A stretch of 64,000 nucleotides of DNA from Acorus gramineus (GCA_030737835.1 CM060854.1:10006690-10070689); one strand, 5' to 3'. Positions 11,472-24,228 are shown, counted from the stretch's first letter. The notes: generated by a model from the sequence alone, not told the origin. A program made the numbers and translations.

Positions 11472-12329
11472 TGTAGGAGACCAAATTTATCAGAAGGCCG
11501 AATAAAGGATAAGATTGTATAAGTATAGGAATTAAACAAGGATTAGCCCATGATGATAAAAGAGGGATTCGGGGTAATAAAGCCCATGGACCAAAATTCC
11601 CCGTCGTCCTCATCAGGCCCACTTTTCCCGTCAGGTCGGACAAATGATTATGCCCGACCAGGCCAAGTCAGATATAAGGTCATGCCCGACTAGGTTAAGT
11701 CGGACATGCACCAAAAAATGGTTGATTAGAGTTTGACCAGCTAAGAGCAGACACTGAATAATGCCCGACTTAAGGGACAGACTAACCAGGACGTAATACC
11801 CAAACTGAAAAGCAGGTCAGCCATACGCCCGTCCCTGCGTAGTAACGGTTAACAAGGGGAATATTCCATGATACTGGAAAAGGACAGGGTGTCAAAAAAC
11901 CAGTAATAGGGTGATGATCCATAGGCAATACATGTCCACAGATCCAGAGGCCACATGGAGATTCCATACCATGATATAGTCACTCCGCAAGGCCAAACTC
12001 GGCACGCCCTTGTTTGGTATAAAAGAGGGACTTCATCTCCCTCTCAAGGTATGCAAGCACTCCCTCTCACTTATTAGTCCTCAAGAATTCTAAGTTCTTA
12101 TTCCCAAGGAAAATGACTGACTTGAGTGTCGGAGGGGCGTTAACCGAGCCCACACTGGTGTGAGTTTCAGGTACCCGAATGACGAAGGAGGACGGTGACT
12201 GGCACTGAAGGTCTGTCACTGGACGTCGTGAAGGAGATTTGTCATCAACATCGTCTCGGATACACAACAAAAGCACGGATCGGAGAAGATCCGGCCCAGG
12301 AGGGTGAATGCCTGATTTAACCCCCTACA
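11472..12329 (+). mobile_element. 3' LTR of a Tat-like gypsy element
   Basis: The 858-bp LTR starts TGTAGGAGACC and ends CCCCCTACA, with short inverted ends. It has a TATA box at 12018-12024 followed by GAGGGACTTCATCTCC, then TGACTTGAGTGTCGGAGGGG (12117-12136), a text typical of plant Tat/Retand LTR R regions. A polypurine tract precedes it. The matching 5' LTR was not found, so the left part of the element is lost or outside the window. Confidence 0.7.
12018..12024 (+). promoter_or_regulatory. TATA box of the Tat-like LTR
   Basis: TATAAAA sits in the context TTTGGTATAAAAGAGGGACTT, about 95 bases before the conserved TGACTTGAGTGTCGG block. This is the normal place for the U3/R border. Confidence 0.6.
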
Positions 12330-12331
12330 AT

Positions 12332-12736
12332 TGTTATGCCCCAGGCTGCTTCTAAAAAGTGAGTTAAACATCAAACATGCTTGCTGTCTTGCTTTACTCA
12401 TCCCGGGGTATAATTGAAAAAATACACATAACTTTTGCTACATGAATCTAGATGATCTAATTTCACTTTTATGTGAAAGCAAACTCAAAACTGAACATCC
12501 CATGATAAAATCATATTTAAACTATTTCATCTTAGATATTAACAAAATTAAATCTGAATATCATTGGAATTGCATAATTTTAAAAACGACGTCAGAATGC
12601 AACGAAAATTTCCATGTAAGCCAAAGCGAATACTCAAACCACAAATATGCAGTCAAATTTTGAAATTGAGCGCCCACACTTTTAATATTAATAAAAACAT
12701 GGTATTTGACTGCCGAAAAGTGACACAATCTTAACA
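12332..12736 (-). mobile_element. 3' LTR (shortened) of minus-strand gypsy element B
   Basis: About 390 bases match 18780-19170 closely (shared landmarks include ATTAACAAAATTAAAT and TTTCCATGTAAGCCAAAGCG). Read on the minus strand it begins TGTTAAGATTGTGTC, and its far end, TGTTATGCC on the plus strand, matches the end of the 5' LTR (TGTTACGCC at 13573). The interior of the LTR has therefore been deleted. ATTGT beside this end and ATTGT after 19170 may be remains of a target duplication. Confidence 0.6.
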
Positions 12737-13556
12737 TCATTTCCTCCGAAAAATTTCATCCCTGAAATTTAAGAATCTTAGAAGGGAAATACATGGTTAT
12801 GCGTTACGCGTGGTGTCCTCTCGCTAGCGGTTGGGGGAAGGAATAGCACATCACCTGAAGTGGCTATGAAAATCAGTCCGTAAGCAATCACCCACCAAGC
12901 CACATGAGGATGCATTCAAAGCTAACGATATGAATCGCCACACACTACAACTCCCCCCCCCCCATGGCTAGATGGAAGGGCAATAAATAACAGATACTTC
13001 AATGGATATTACCCGACTGAGGAAAAGAACCCCTTGAGAGGATCTCTTGAGATTCTGATATAGGATATCCTGACAATCAAACAAGGAACACAGAATACCC
13101 TAACTCGGGTATCAACGATTACCCCGCAAGGCTCTTTAGCCTCGAGCGTGAAAATGAAAGAAGACATCATATTAGGTGCTCCACACACCTAACTCTCAAA
13201 TACTAGAAGTAGACGGCGTACTCAGACTCCATAGTTACAAGCAATACCGAAACAAGGGAACAAAACTCCCTCATTGAAGTGTGATCCACACGCAGACAGT
13301 CATAATAAACCCATCAATTTTGAAACTCCCAGGCCGAACTCCTATCTAGACCACGGCTCCATAGCAGGGGATCCCACAAATGACCCTACTCCACTGACCG
13401 AGTCGGCAACACACGGAGCACAAGGATAACCACAACCACATCAACGGAAGTGAGAAGGCATGACAGCAACCTAAGGCAAAGAACTAAGATAAGAGAAATT
13501 GGATAGAAATCCTACGACTCATCTACACGACTAGACTTAGGCTTTAACAGGACCAG
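12737..13556 (-). pseudogene. Decayed interior of gypsy element B
   Basis: The first bases (plus 12737-12760) give, on the minus strand, a purine-rich CGGAGGAAATGA just before the 3' LTR, a likely polypurine tract. Near 13440-13460 the minus strand reads CTTAGGTTGCTGTCATGCC, matching the leader and gag start of the Tekay element at 38015-38040, but the frame stops after five codons. Only about 0.8 kb of interior remains, without recognisable gag, protease or pol, so this is a non-autonomous or deleted element. Confidence 0.5.
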
Positions 13557-13568
13557 GCTCTGATACCA
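13557..13568 (-). other. Primer-binding site, initiator Met tRNA type
   Basis: On the minus strand this reads TGGTATCAGAGC, the complement of the plant initiator methionine tRNA 3' end, four bases after the LTR end (GTAACA). It sets the element on the minus strand. Confidence 0.8.
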
Positions 13569-13967
13569 TCTTTGTTACGCCTCGGAGCGGTCGTCCCCAG
13601 GATCGTACCAATCATAAAATATTACGAGTCATACTCAAGAGACCAATAATGACTCCAAATAAAAATGAAACAATAACAAACAAGGATTGCATAAATAACA
13701 AAGCAACATGGAAGCAATAGCCGATTAAAAATGCAGAAACATAAAATACAAATAAGTCTGTAAACCAAAAACATTATTACAGACCCGGATACACAATCAC
13801 TGTTCTATGAGAGCCCAAGTCTAGTTCAAATACATACACAAAAAGGATTGCTGACAGCCTCGCATTCGCCTACCAAAAAACGGGACGCTCCACGCACAAC
13901 CATGTTACAGGGATAATCCAGCTCCACGCCCAACTCAGCTCCTGGTGGAAAAACAACACACGAGGGG

Positions 13968-13982
13968 TGAGCTACAAGCTCA
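13968..13982 (-). other. Conserved LTR hairpin TGAGC-N5-GCTCA
   Basis: The perfect 5-bp stem has loop TACAA on the plus strand. The same stem with loop GTGTG occurs at 37480-37494, 45525-45539, 56219-56233 and, inverted, 60020-60034, always beside CACCCCTCG. Confidence 0.6.
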
Positions 13983-14065
13983 GTGAGTGGAAAGAATCCA
14001 AGCTCTATAATAATAATATAATATTAGCACATTTTTCTTCTAAGAAAAGATATGAAAGGGAGAAC

Positions 14066-14855
14066 TAGGGATGCAACTTGGGCTGGTTGAACTCAACCCA
14101 AACTGACCCAATCCATCTCATGGGTGGGTTTGGGTTGGGGTTTTCTCCTCTCGAGTTCAACCCGAACCGAACCCAAACTATGGAAATCAAACCATACATG
14201 TGTAAGATGTAATCTTCACCGTCCATGTCACTAACCCTAAAGATTCTCTTTTTACAAATCACACTCTGTCTTCCTCTTTCTAGCCACTGCACTCTTCCTC
14301 TCTTTTCTTCCTCTCTTTTCACCAATCACAAATCCCAACCGTCCCTCGTTGACTCGCCGTCCCTCGACCCACGCCGACTCGCTGACACCGTGGGATTATC
14401 AGAGAATATGTTGACGGATTGGGTTAGTGATTTTGACATCCTAATGTGTTGCAATGTTTGGCAAGTTTTTTTGAATTGATTGTTTGTTGAATGTTGGTTT
14501 TTCATGTCCCTGTTAACATGATGATCTATGGGAGTTTGATTAGTTGTTTTTATTATGATTTCTCTTCTTCTTATTTGCTTGTTTTGTTATGATTTACATC
14601 TTTTGAGTGGTGAAGATCTCTCTCTCTGGAAATCCAACTACATTCAAGCTCCCAACCTCAGAAAACAACAAACCCGACCCCGACTCGAGCCCAGCCCGAG
14701 CCTAACTCAAACCCGAGCTCAACCCAAACCCGACCCGAACCCACAGGTTAAAGGTCAGGTAGGGTTCGGGTTGAGGTCGGGTTGAATATTTTATCTCGTG
14801 GGTTGGGTTTGGACAGACCTTCAACCCGACCCAACCCGCCCGAGTTGCATCCCTA
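14066..14855. mobile_element. hAT-type MITE
   Basis: The ends are TAGGGATGCAACTTGGGC and its near reverse complement GCCCGAGTTGCATCCCTA. The 8-bp flanks GGGAGAAC (14058-14065) and GGAAGAAC (14856-14863) are an almost perfect target duplication, as made by hAT transposases. The subterminal regions are rich in GGGTTGGGTTTGGG-like runs on both arms. No transposase ORF is present, so it is non-autonomous. Confidence 0.8.
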
Positions 14856-15019
14856 GGAAGAACCCAATAGATATAAATGTCACGTGGAGACATGACCTCA
14901 ACTCACCCTTAGGGGGTGGGGTGGACATTTAGGAAACAACTAATCCATTAACAATAATGTGTAGTATCACAACTAGCAGTAGCCCTCTCCCGGGTAGTCC
15001 TCATCCTGGCGGCCATCCA

Positions 15020-15370
15020 TGGTCGGTACTCGAGCTCGTACGGTAGTGCCATCATACTCTAGGCATTCCCAACTATACGGCATCACTTGTGGTTCGTAGT
15101 CGAGCCTCGTATGGTAGTCACATCATACTTTCGGCATTCCCAACAATACGGAATCACTTGTGGTCGGTACTCAAGCCTCGTATGATAGTCACATCATACT
15201 TTAGGCATTCCCAACAACACGGAATCACTTTTGGTCAGTACTCAAGCCTCGTATGATAGTCACATCATACTCTAGGCATTCCCAATGACACGGAATCACC
15301 CGTGGTCAGTAGTCAAGCCTCGTATGGTAGTGACATCGTACTCTAGACATTCCCAACGATACGGTGGTAT
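15020..15370. repeat. 71-bp tandem repeat, about five copies
   Basis: The landmark GGCATTCCC (last copy GACATTCCC) recurs at 15062, 15133, 15204, 15275 and 15346, exactly 71 bases apart. Each unit contains TCACTTGTGGTC-like, AGTCAAGCCTCGTATG-like and ACATCATACT text. The array lies inside the 5' LTR of element B. Confidence 0.85.
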
Positions 15371-18300
15371 AACGCAGGACAGATTCAACACCGGGTAGCT
15401 TCAATGCACGATGATATAAGAAAATAGTACTCCACACTCGCAATATCATCTGGTAGCCCTCTCCCTGGCGGCCTTCCGATGCGACGACACCACCTAGGGA
15501 AGCTTCGACGCTGGACAGCTTCGACGCATGATGATACAGAGAGAAAGCACTCCAACCTCATCCTCATCTTCACCCCTAGGGATGACATGGGACTATCGAA
15601 AAAAAAAAATCAAATTGCACTCGCTAACTCCCTTAACCTTCTGGTAACCCTCTCTCAGATAGCCCTCTTCCTGACAGCCTTCCAAGATAGGTACGAAGCC
15701 ACAAGGGTATTGAAATACACATGGACCTCCTATGATGTGGCGGCACAATACAAGATAGCTCTAACACCAGGTAGCTTCAACACAGACACGAGGTAGGGGA
15801 GAAGCATTTCACGGTCGCAATACAATACTCATGGATCAACTACTATCATATAGCACATACCAATGCTAATGAATTCTCTTTAATTCCCATAGATGCATCA
15901 CTCGGACGCAGCAAAAAAATTAGTTAAGTTCTCGCACTCAACGATGACAAGGCATGACCCAAAGGCGGGTCATGCACGCACCTATTACAGATAGGCCTAA
16001 CATATCATCATAAATATCGATTAACGAACACAATACAATAATGAATTCTCATAAATTCTCATATGAATGAATTGCATGGATGCCGAGTAATTAACTACTA
16101 GGCTTGGGCACTACAATAATAAAGTATGACCTAACAGAGTCATACACACGCCTATTACGGATAGGCCTAGCATACTATCATAGCTTTCGATTACTAAACA
16201 CCAATACAATAAATAAATCATTCCAAATTCCCATATAAGAGCATCACATAGATGGAGGGCAAATAAACTACTCAAAGTCCATCCTACTCAATAATATGAC
16301 ATAAACCAAATATATATTATGAGAAATTTTACCACATGAGAGGTATATGAATCATATGTCCAAATAAGAAAGAAATCAAGAACTGACTATGAATAATTAA
16401 GTCTTAAATCACTCACATAGTTTCACAATATGCACAAAATAATAGTGGAACCCAAATCATTGAGACATCAAGTGTGTATATATATATACACATTAAGGAA
16501 AATCATAAGGTACATTAGGGGATATGCTCAAGCAAGGATTAACTAACGAGTTAATAAAAGTTATCTATGGAATAGCTAACATGACATATGACAATTAAAT
16601 AGACTATGAACGGCCTAGACTAAACTGATTAACACGAAAGAAATTAATTAAACATACACACAAGATATAGCTCACTAAAGACTTCAAGCAGTTCACATAG
16701 AATGAGGTAAAAGTAGTATAAAAGGGCATGCAGTATAAGCCATATACGAGCAAGTATTTCGGATAACATCCACGATCACCAACTCAAGGGACATAAGAGC
16801 AAATTTGCGCGCAAACAGATGCATGCCAAATAGCTCTCATGCGAACTAGAAATTTAAGTAGGAACCACCTCTACTACTCAGTTCAAAAAAAGTGAGAGAA
16901 TCTCATCATCTCATGAAAATACCCACATCCTTGCCCCAACATCTATGGCGGCAACAACATCACTATTCACTCAACTCCACAACAAGACCCAATAAGTATG
17001 CACCCAATGCTTCGCGATAATCGATTATCATCTCTTACTCACATATACACGTCATATGACATCTCAATATATGCTTACTAATAAGCTAATACAAATGCCC
17101 TAGCAAGGGTTAAGCATAGAATTGTATTGATCAACTAATGATTAACCATGTTAAATATTTGCTAACATAAGTTAGTATCACAAAAGACTACATATGACAT
17201 ACCATACTCTATACTTCATGATATATAAGATACAACAAATAATACTAACAAGTATATGATCATACACATATTATAATTCACATATAAACCTAGCATGCAA
17301 GTTATCTAGCAAGTATGGATCTCATATAGCAATACAATTCAGGAATTAAGATTGAGTATAGCTATACAGCCCCATGGATGCACGATGTAGGACTACATGC
17401 ATCGAACGCATCTCAAAAGGGGTGAATCAAACAACTCACAGGTACTTGGATCATCGCCGTGCGGTCCACGAGATCTGTAAGACACAACAAAATACCGATA
17501 AACAATGCGACAAATATAAATTAAATAAATGAATCATAAACATGATCCCTGGCGCAGGACGATGTGCGGGGCAGGGCGGGTAGCGCGCGACGCACACCCA
17601 CAGCAAAACAATCATATGAACAAAATGCCATAACTTCTAAACCCTACAACCAATGGTGCTCAAATCAAATATGAAGCTTTCTAACACATATATAAGCCTA
17701 CTTCATGAAGACATCAACTCTTAATATTGCCTACAACATGCATAAATAATTAATTGACACAGCCATTATGCAAAACTGGTACATCTATTGCAACCAGCCC
17801 TAAACTTTGGTCTCCACATAATAAAATACTCATCCAAAAATTCTCAAATAAATCACACACATTCTCTGACATGTTGAAATCATAATCCGTGAAGACATCA
17901 TAATCTAATTTAGCCTCTACATGCTCGAAATATAATATTTCCAGAAACTAGTCAATTCCCACGCGAATACAGTCCATGTAAATCAGGTTATAACTTACAA
18001 GAAAAATAATAAAATGATACAAAATTTCATATATAGCATCTAGACACATGGCATATCATATGACATGAGGACACAATCCTTAGAATATGCCTGCAGGTAC
18101 TAGTTCTACAAAGATCTTAAGAAGACATAAAATTACCTTACTCCAATATAAAACCACCACCATTCATGCATAAACACACACACCTCATGTGCAGTAGCAA
18201 TTATAGATAACAACTCTCTCCCAAGAGCACCCACATTCAATATCACACACTCACACAAACACAAGCACAAATACCTACAATGCATAAAGAAAAGGGGAAA

Positions 18301-19170
18301 GAGAATACCTCTTAGAGGAGGGGGAGAGGTGATTGGGCGGTTTTCACAAGTACAAACACACGCAACCTTCTCTTCCAACACTACTTCTCTTCTTTGCTGG
18401 CCAGACAGATCACAAGAGGGGAGAAAATTAGAAGAGGGTTTGAAAGAGAGAGAGACCAAGCTAAACAAATAGGCTCACACACATCTACATGCACTTTCAC
18501 CCTCTCTTCCTCTTCTTCTCTTCCTCTCCATCAGCTTTTCTCCTCTTCTTTGGCTCTTCTTTTCTTTGCTAAAATGCCAACAAAAACCCCTCTTTGTTGC
18601 CCTAAATACCTCGATGATTTAGTGGAGGCGAAATGACCTGACAAATTCTGGACAGGCTTCATTAGAACAACCATAATTCCACAATCTAGCACAGAATTGT
18701 ACAATTCAAAATTTGTTGGAAAGCTAAGAAGATTATCTACAACTTTTGTGTTTATACCAAGATCAAATAAACCCTGCAAATATTCCAAAATGTGAGTTAA
18801 ACATCGAATAGGGCTCCTGCCAGGCTTTACACATCCCCAGGGTATAATTGGAAAAATACACATAACTTTTACTACATGAATCCAGATGATCTAATTCCAT
18901 TTTTATATGAAAGCTAACTCAAAACTGAACATTCCATGACAAAATCATATTTAAACTATTTCATCTTAGATATTAACAAAATTAAATTCGAATACAAATC
19001 AGAAATGCATAATTTGAAAAATGACGACAGAATGCGACAAAAATTTCCATGTAAGCCAAAGCGAATACTAGAACCACAAACATGCAGTCAAATTTTGAAA
19101 TTGAGCGCTCAAACTTTTAATATTAATAAAAACACAATATTTAACTGTCACAAATGACACAGTCTTAACA

Positions 19171-20136
19171 ATTGTAATCTTTAGTGTGATTATTAAAATC
19201 AATTCAACTTTTTATGTGTGCTAGGTTCATCATTGCCATTCAAAGCCGATACCATTCTCATGCTTTAATTTGTCCCCAATCATCTCTTCAATTCTCTCTT
19301 TTTAGCAAGGACAATTTGTTTACAATGTTAGATTGAAGGCAATTTGCAATGGAAAGAGCAACATTTCACCAATAAACCTCAATGAGAAGCACTCTAACCC
19401 CTCACCATAATCAAAGTCCTCACACGAGGATTTTATGAACTTCAGAACATTCATCTCATTGTATATTTATTTATTATTATGTTAAAACTTCTTTTACTCT
19501 TTTACATTGAATTCATCTTATTAAATGGCGTATTTATATATTTTGGTTAAAAAGATTTTTATTTTTTATTTTTTTTAGTTGTGGTTTGATACTTTGATCC
19601 CAACATAAGGGCCAGTATTTCATAGATTTTAAATGACATAAGATAGGGACGGTTTGTCTTAAGTTCAAGTAATACCAAATCTTGTAATCCCCATTCTAAC
19701 AGGAAAAATTATCATATCAATACCTACAAAATAGAATTATTATAATCAATACTTATCTGCATAAATAGAAAACTATGAATGAAAACCTCATCAATTCTCT
19801 TTCATAGAACACTATCATATAGAAATCTCATTAGTACATACACATAAAAAAATTTCCATTCCCACACAACATAGAACATTTCAAAATAAATGCTAATGTT
19901 ATACAGAAAATTTAAATAAAAGCCTTCAAAGTTTACAACATAACAACTCTTATCAAATAATTTCCGAATAGAAACCCTCAAAATTAGAACTGTTGCAGGA
20001 GGACCAGACAACAAGAAAACATACCCTCACCAACTCCTTAATATTTTCAATCCAAACCTCTAACCCCTCACCACATCTAAATTTTTCCCCAACCCACTTC
20101 ACCTTCACATCCTTAACATCTCTCCCCAAACACATG

Positions 20137-20167
<31 letters not shown>

Positions 20168-20529
20168 ATCTTATCTACCTTTTTAGATTTCCTTCTTTTA
20201 TGTCAGATCCAACCAATCAATTAAGGAATAAAGAGGAAAATAAAAACAACAAGATAAGAGATTAGAGAGCATACGGGAAGGAGATTCGACGGTGGGCTAC
20301 GGGATGGAGATCTGGCGGTGGAGATCAGCTCCTGGACGGCGGAGATTGGAGGTGGGGACAACGGGGACGGAGACGACGCGGGTGGTGCCGGTGGGGACGG
20401 CATCAGTGGGAACAGAATTGATGGGGATGGTTGGAGACGTAGCCGGTAGCCGGTGGGTTCTCGTTCGATTTGGTGGGGACGGTGGGGGTCGGGTCTATTT
20501 TTTTTTTAGTAATAGTGGTGGGGACGGAC
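19171..20529. other. AT-rich intergenic DNA with a (CT)n microsatellite
   Basis: No gene is seen. A (CT)n run lies at 20143-20167. A GC-richer block at 20280-20470 gives a Gly/Arg-rich open frame that looks like composition rather than coding; it could be captured DNA inside the CACTA-like element that ends at 21102. Confidence 0.5.
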
Positions 20530-21102
20530 TCCGGCTTTAAACCGTGATCTTTTAATGTGGGGATGGGTATTAGGGTTTTGATATTGTGTTTTGATGGGTG
20601 TTAGGGATTAACTCAAAATCATTTGATCTCAGTATATTTTAAATCGTGATCTTATGATGAGTTCTTATCACGTATCATAGAAACCATGATCAATTATTAA
20701 TGCAAAAAAATAAATTATGAATATGAAATCCAGAAAACTATGACCAAATGTCCTAATTTAATCCGATCACAAAATTATATAAACCGTGATCTTTTATTTC
20801 TTCAGAATTATAAACATAATTTTTAATCATGCTTTGAATATCACTGTGATCGTAGGTCATACAAACCGTGATCAAATATGATTATTTGATCATGGTTCAT
20901 TAAAACTGTGATAATAAAGTAGATTTAATTATGCTTTTTGTTGTAACCGTGATAAAATGTTAATGTCAAAAAACTTAAAATTGATTTTATGCAGTCAACG
21001 ATCACGGTTTAACGCAAACCATGATCTTTAGTAGCTATTATCACGGTTTAATGCTAACCGTGATCTTTAGTACCGTAGGCTATTACAGTTTTTGTAGTAG
21101 TG
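20530..21102. mobile_element. Right end of a CACTA-like transposon
   Basis: The sequence ends GTTTTTGTAGTAGTG (21088-21102), the reverse complement of the CACTACTACAAAAAC terminus typical of plant CACTA elements. The preceding 570 bases carry many direct and inverted copies of ACCGTGATC / GATCACGGT (near 20538, 20642, 20782, 20868, 20962, 21000, 21026, 21043 and 21056, some mutated), as expected of subterminal transposase-binding repeats. The left end was not found and no transposase is visible. Confidence 0.6.
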
Positions 21103-22749
21103 GGATGTTTCTTGATTATGATTAAATGTCTAAAAGAAAGAACGTGTTAAAACATCTTATTTTTACCTTAACAGAGACTAAAAATCCTAATATACTACAA
21201 GAAAATATAAATATGATTAGATAATACACCCCGAAATGCCCTAGTTAAGGGGACATGAAAATTAATTAGTGCTTGAACCCCGAAATGCTCAAATTCGATC
21301 ACTTTGAAAGAACCAAATCAATTACTCGATATATGAAGAGAAATTTCGAGAACCAATGAACCCTGTATATATGATGCCCCAACCTTAGGATTTGACACAG
21401 GATTTATCCAAAAAATTATCCTGTATAATAGACAAATGAAACAGAGAAAAAAGAGACTTATATGGCAGTCAAGACTTTGAATTAACTCAATCAACCTATC
21501 GAATCAACAAATAATGACACGTCATTCACGCAGGATACTTTAGTGGCAATAACAAATATTCATGGTATTAATAATGAGGAGTAAGTTGAAAGACGTGGAT
21601 CTCCCCCTACCATCTCTTAATTCTCTTAATTAGCTTTGAACATCCAAACAGCAGGAAAAATGATGTCCAATCTCTTTTTTTAAATTAAAACTGCATTTGC
21701 AAGCATTTTTGAGATTGCTTTTAATATCATCAACAAAGATACTTTAAAAAAGAAAGAGAGAGAGAACACTATCAGTGAACGTGGCAATTATCACCACACA
21801 ATCTATTCAATTGAAATTTCGATAATGTTGTGAATCAGCTCCTGCTCATCAAACAAAGTTTTTACTTTTTCCACACAAATGCACCACATCAGTCACCTTA
21901 TTGTATTCTAAAAGACAGAGAAGATAGACTTATTCTACCTGTTACCATCCCCTTAGGCACAGATGTGCGGGCACCTTGTCATTATGTCAACTTGTTTTCA
22001 ATGAGAAAAAATCTGATAAAGAATAGTGAAGAACATTTAAAATAATTCAATAGAGGGGATAAAAAAAATTAACTCATGTCATTGCCAAGATGAATACGTG
22101 GATGCATTTTAGTGTTTTGTCATTTCTCCTTTCATGAATTCATAAATTCCTTTGTTAAAAATTTGGTGGATGGGCTTTAGTTGGGATTATGGCTTGCTAT
22201 CATAGCCATTATATAGAATTTAAAAACAAAAAGGAAAAAATCAGCTAAGAAATGATATTTTTTATTTGAAAAGATCAAATGCTAAACTTTTCACTTCACT
22301 GCCCAAGGATATTATCACCTATTTACATGATGATTCATTCAACAAAAATCTTTGATCTGAAACATGGTTATTAGTGATGAGCCTCCAAGTCTGAGCCAGA
22401 ATTTGTGTGATAGAAGAATTTTTTCCACTATGCATCAAACATTATTTATTTATTGAAATATAATATATGAACATTAGTTGAAATTGTTTTCTATTCTAAC
22501 TTCTTTTGTACTATGAATTTTAATATCTATTTATGCTGTTTTAGCTTTTGACACTCACCGTATCCTATGAAGAAATTTAGCTCTGAACCAGTCAACATGG
22601 ATACGTGATAATATCAATGGCCACATTAGATTATAGACTCAGATACACAATTCCCCCCAATCCAACTCCTTGGTTTCAAAATGATGAATGGGGTCGGGCT
22701 GATCGAAAAACACTTGTTGGATTTGAAACTATTTTTTAGTTTCAGTGTA
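21103..22749. other. AT-rich intergenic DNA
   Basis: Nothing beyond short chance ORFs and homopolymer runs was seen. There is no recognisable gene or repeat boundary. Confidence 0.5.
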
Positions 22750-24228
22750 AGCTTTCATCAAAAGATTATTTTTTCAAGCTTTCATTATGTATTTGGCCCT
22801 CAAATCTACTTTCAGTCCCATAGGAGGTTTTGAAGTTCCTAGGAAAAAAAATGGAAGGGCACAGACTTTTCTTGCTCTTGGCGGTTGGGTAGTGGGAAGG
22901 CGGTGGTGAGGCTCCCCTCCATTTCCGCAAAGGATTTATTGCTTCAACTGGAAGGTCTTTAGGTTCCTGGGGGTTTCTAGCTCTTAGACCAATTTCTTTC
23001 GCTACTGGAGAGGAGGGCAACAAAGGAGTCCTGGAAGACTTCTTTCTCAGGGGTTTGCCTCTGATGCGGAGATCAAACGATGTGATCCGGAAGATCTTGG
23101 CGAAGCTGGGCTGGTTCCAGTCCTTCGAGGAGGTGGTTCAGATTGAGGAACCTTTTCCTCTGATCGGGTGCGAAAGGAGATTGAGGTTGTCAAAAGACAG
23201 CCAGACTGTCAGAGAGGTGGTTCCTGCAAAACCACCTGTTTTGGTGGTGAAAGCGACCCCCTGCCAGAAGTGTAGTGGAGGGACTCAGGGCGGTCAGTCA
23301 ATGATTTGGTTTCTGCCAGGTGGAAGGCCGGCAGTGGAGCAAACTTTGCAGGGGTCAAGTCAGTGGCGACTTCTCCGGCTTTGCAGATACTGCAGATTTG
23401 TAGGACTCAATGAAAGAGACGGTTGAGTGTTCGAATGGTTTTAAGCCTTTAAGGTACTTCAATCGTGGGAGGCATGGAAAAATGTTTCTCTTTATCGTGG
23501 TGGGTCCACACCATTGGTAGGGGGAAAAAATCTTTTCTGAGTTGGATATGGGCTCTAATAGGTTGGGCTCGGCTTAAGTGAACCAAGTATCCATGGTTCG
23601 CTGGGCTCTGAATCTTGGGCTAATTACTTTGACGAGTTGGGCCGTCTCAGATGGCATTGGTGCCCACATACATCTGATGGGGATAATGAAGCCAGAAGGG
23701 CTATTTTTGGTAGCCCATTACAACAGCTCTCTCCACAAGACGGTAGATGCAGTGTGAACACTGCAGTTCCACAAAGTCTTGTTGCCAGGCGTTTAAAATT
23801 GTTACTGGTGGGAAGAATTGAGCTGTCTGGTTCTTCTTCAAAGGCATCTTGCTGGAGTATGGGTTCTTTGGTCTCACGGGGTTTTCTTTGCCTAGAGGAT
23901 GGTATGATATCGGTGTGCAATTCTCGTCCTATGCCAGAGAATGGGAGTGAGGGCCCTGTTCCGGAAGCTTGTACGACTCCACCAGCCAACCAAGTTTCAC
24001 CTTTATCTTCGGTGGAACATTTCATAAATTCACCAGGATGCTAGAAGGTCTACAGTGTTGGGGTGGCACTTAACAACAACGAAGCAAAGGGGAGGCTCAA
24101 GGTCTTTCTGGGCCCGGAAAGAAAGATAGAGAGGTGGATTGCTGTGTCTCAAATGGACAGCGTGGATGATGCTCCTTGAGGGATATTATATGTGTTTCTT
24201 TGTGTGCAAGGTCTCTCTTGGTTTTTTT
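22750..24228 (+). pseudogene. Possible LINE ORF1 region
   Basis: This part has open but broken frames, for example 23055-23426 and 23637-24044, with a codon-like base composition unlike the AT-rich DNA on the left. It lies just before the endonuclease of the LINE, where ORF1 (RNA-binding protein) should be. I see no certain zinc knuckle or RRM motif, so the identity rests on position only. Confidence 0.35.

Larger units (their letters stand above)
13573..19170 (-). mobile_element. 5' LTR of gypsy element B, unusually long
   Basis: Minus-strand start TGTTAAGACTGTG (19170) and end GGCGTAACA (13573) are fixed by the primer site and by the matching 3' LTR head. The layout parallels the Tekay LTRs at 35825 and 42907: a TGAGC-N5-GCTCA hairpin before CACCCCTCG (13968-13982), a CTCTCAT...GTGATTGTGTATC segment, and a GGGGACGACCGC-type terminal block. 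It contains a hAT MITE and a 71-bp tandem array. The 5.6 kb length (4.8 kb without the MITE) may hide other insertions. Confidence 0.5.

Noticed and set aside
15479..15796. 105-codon ORF in the LTR of element B
   Set aside because: No motif, overlaps repeat-rich LTR text, and no codon structure distinct from its surroundings.
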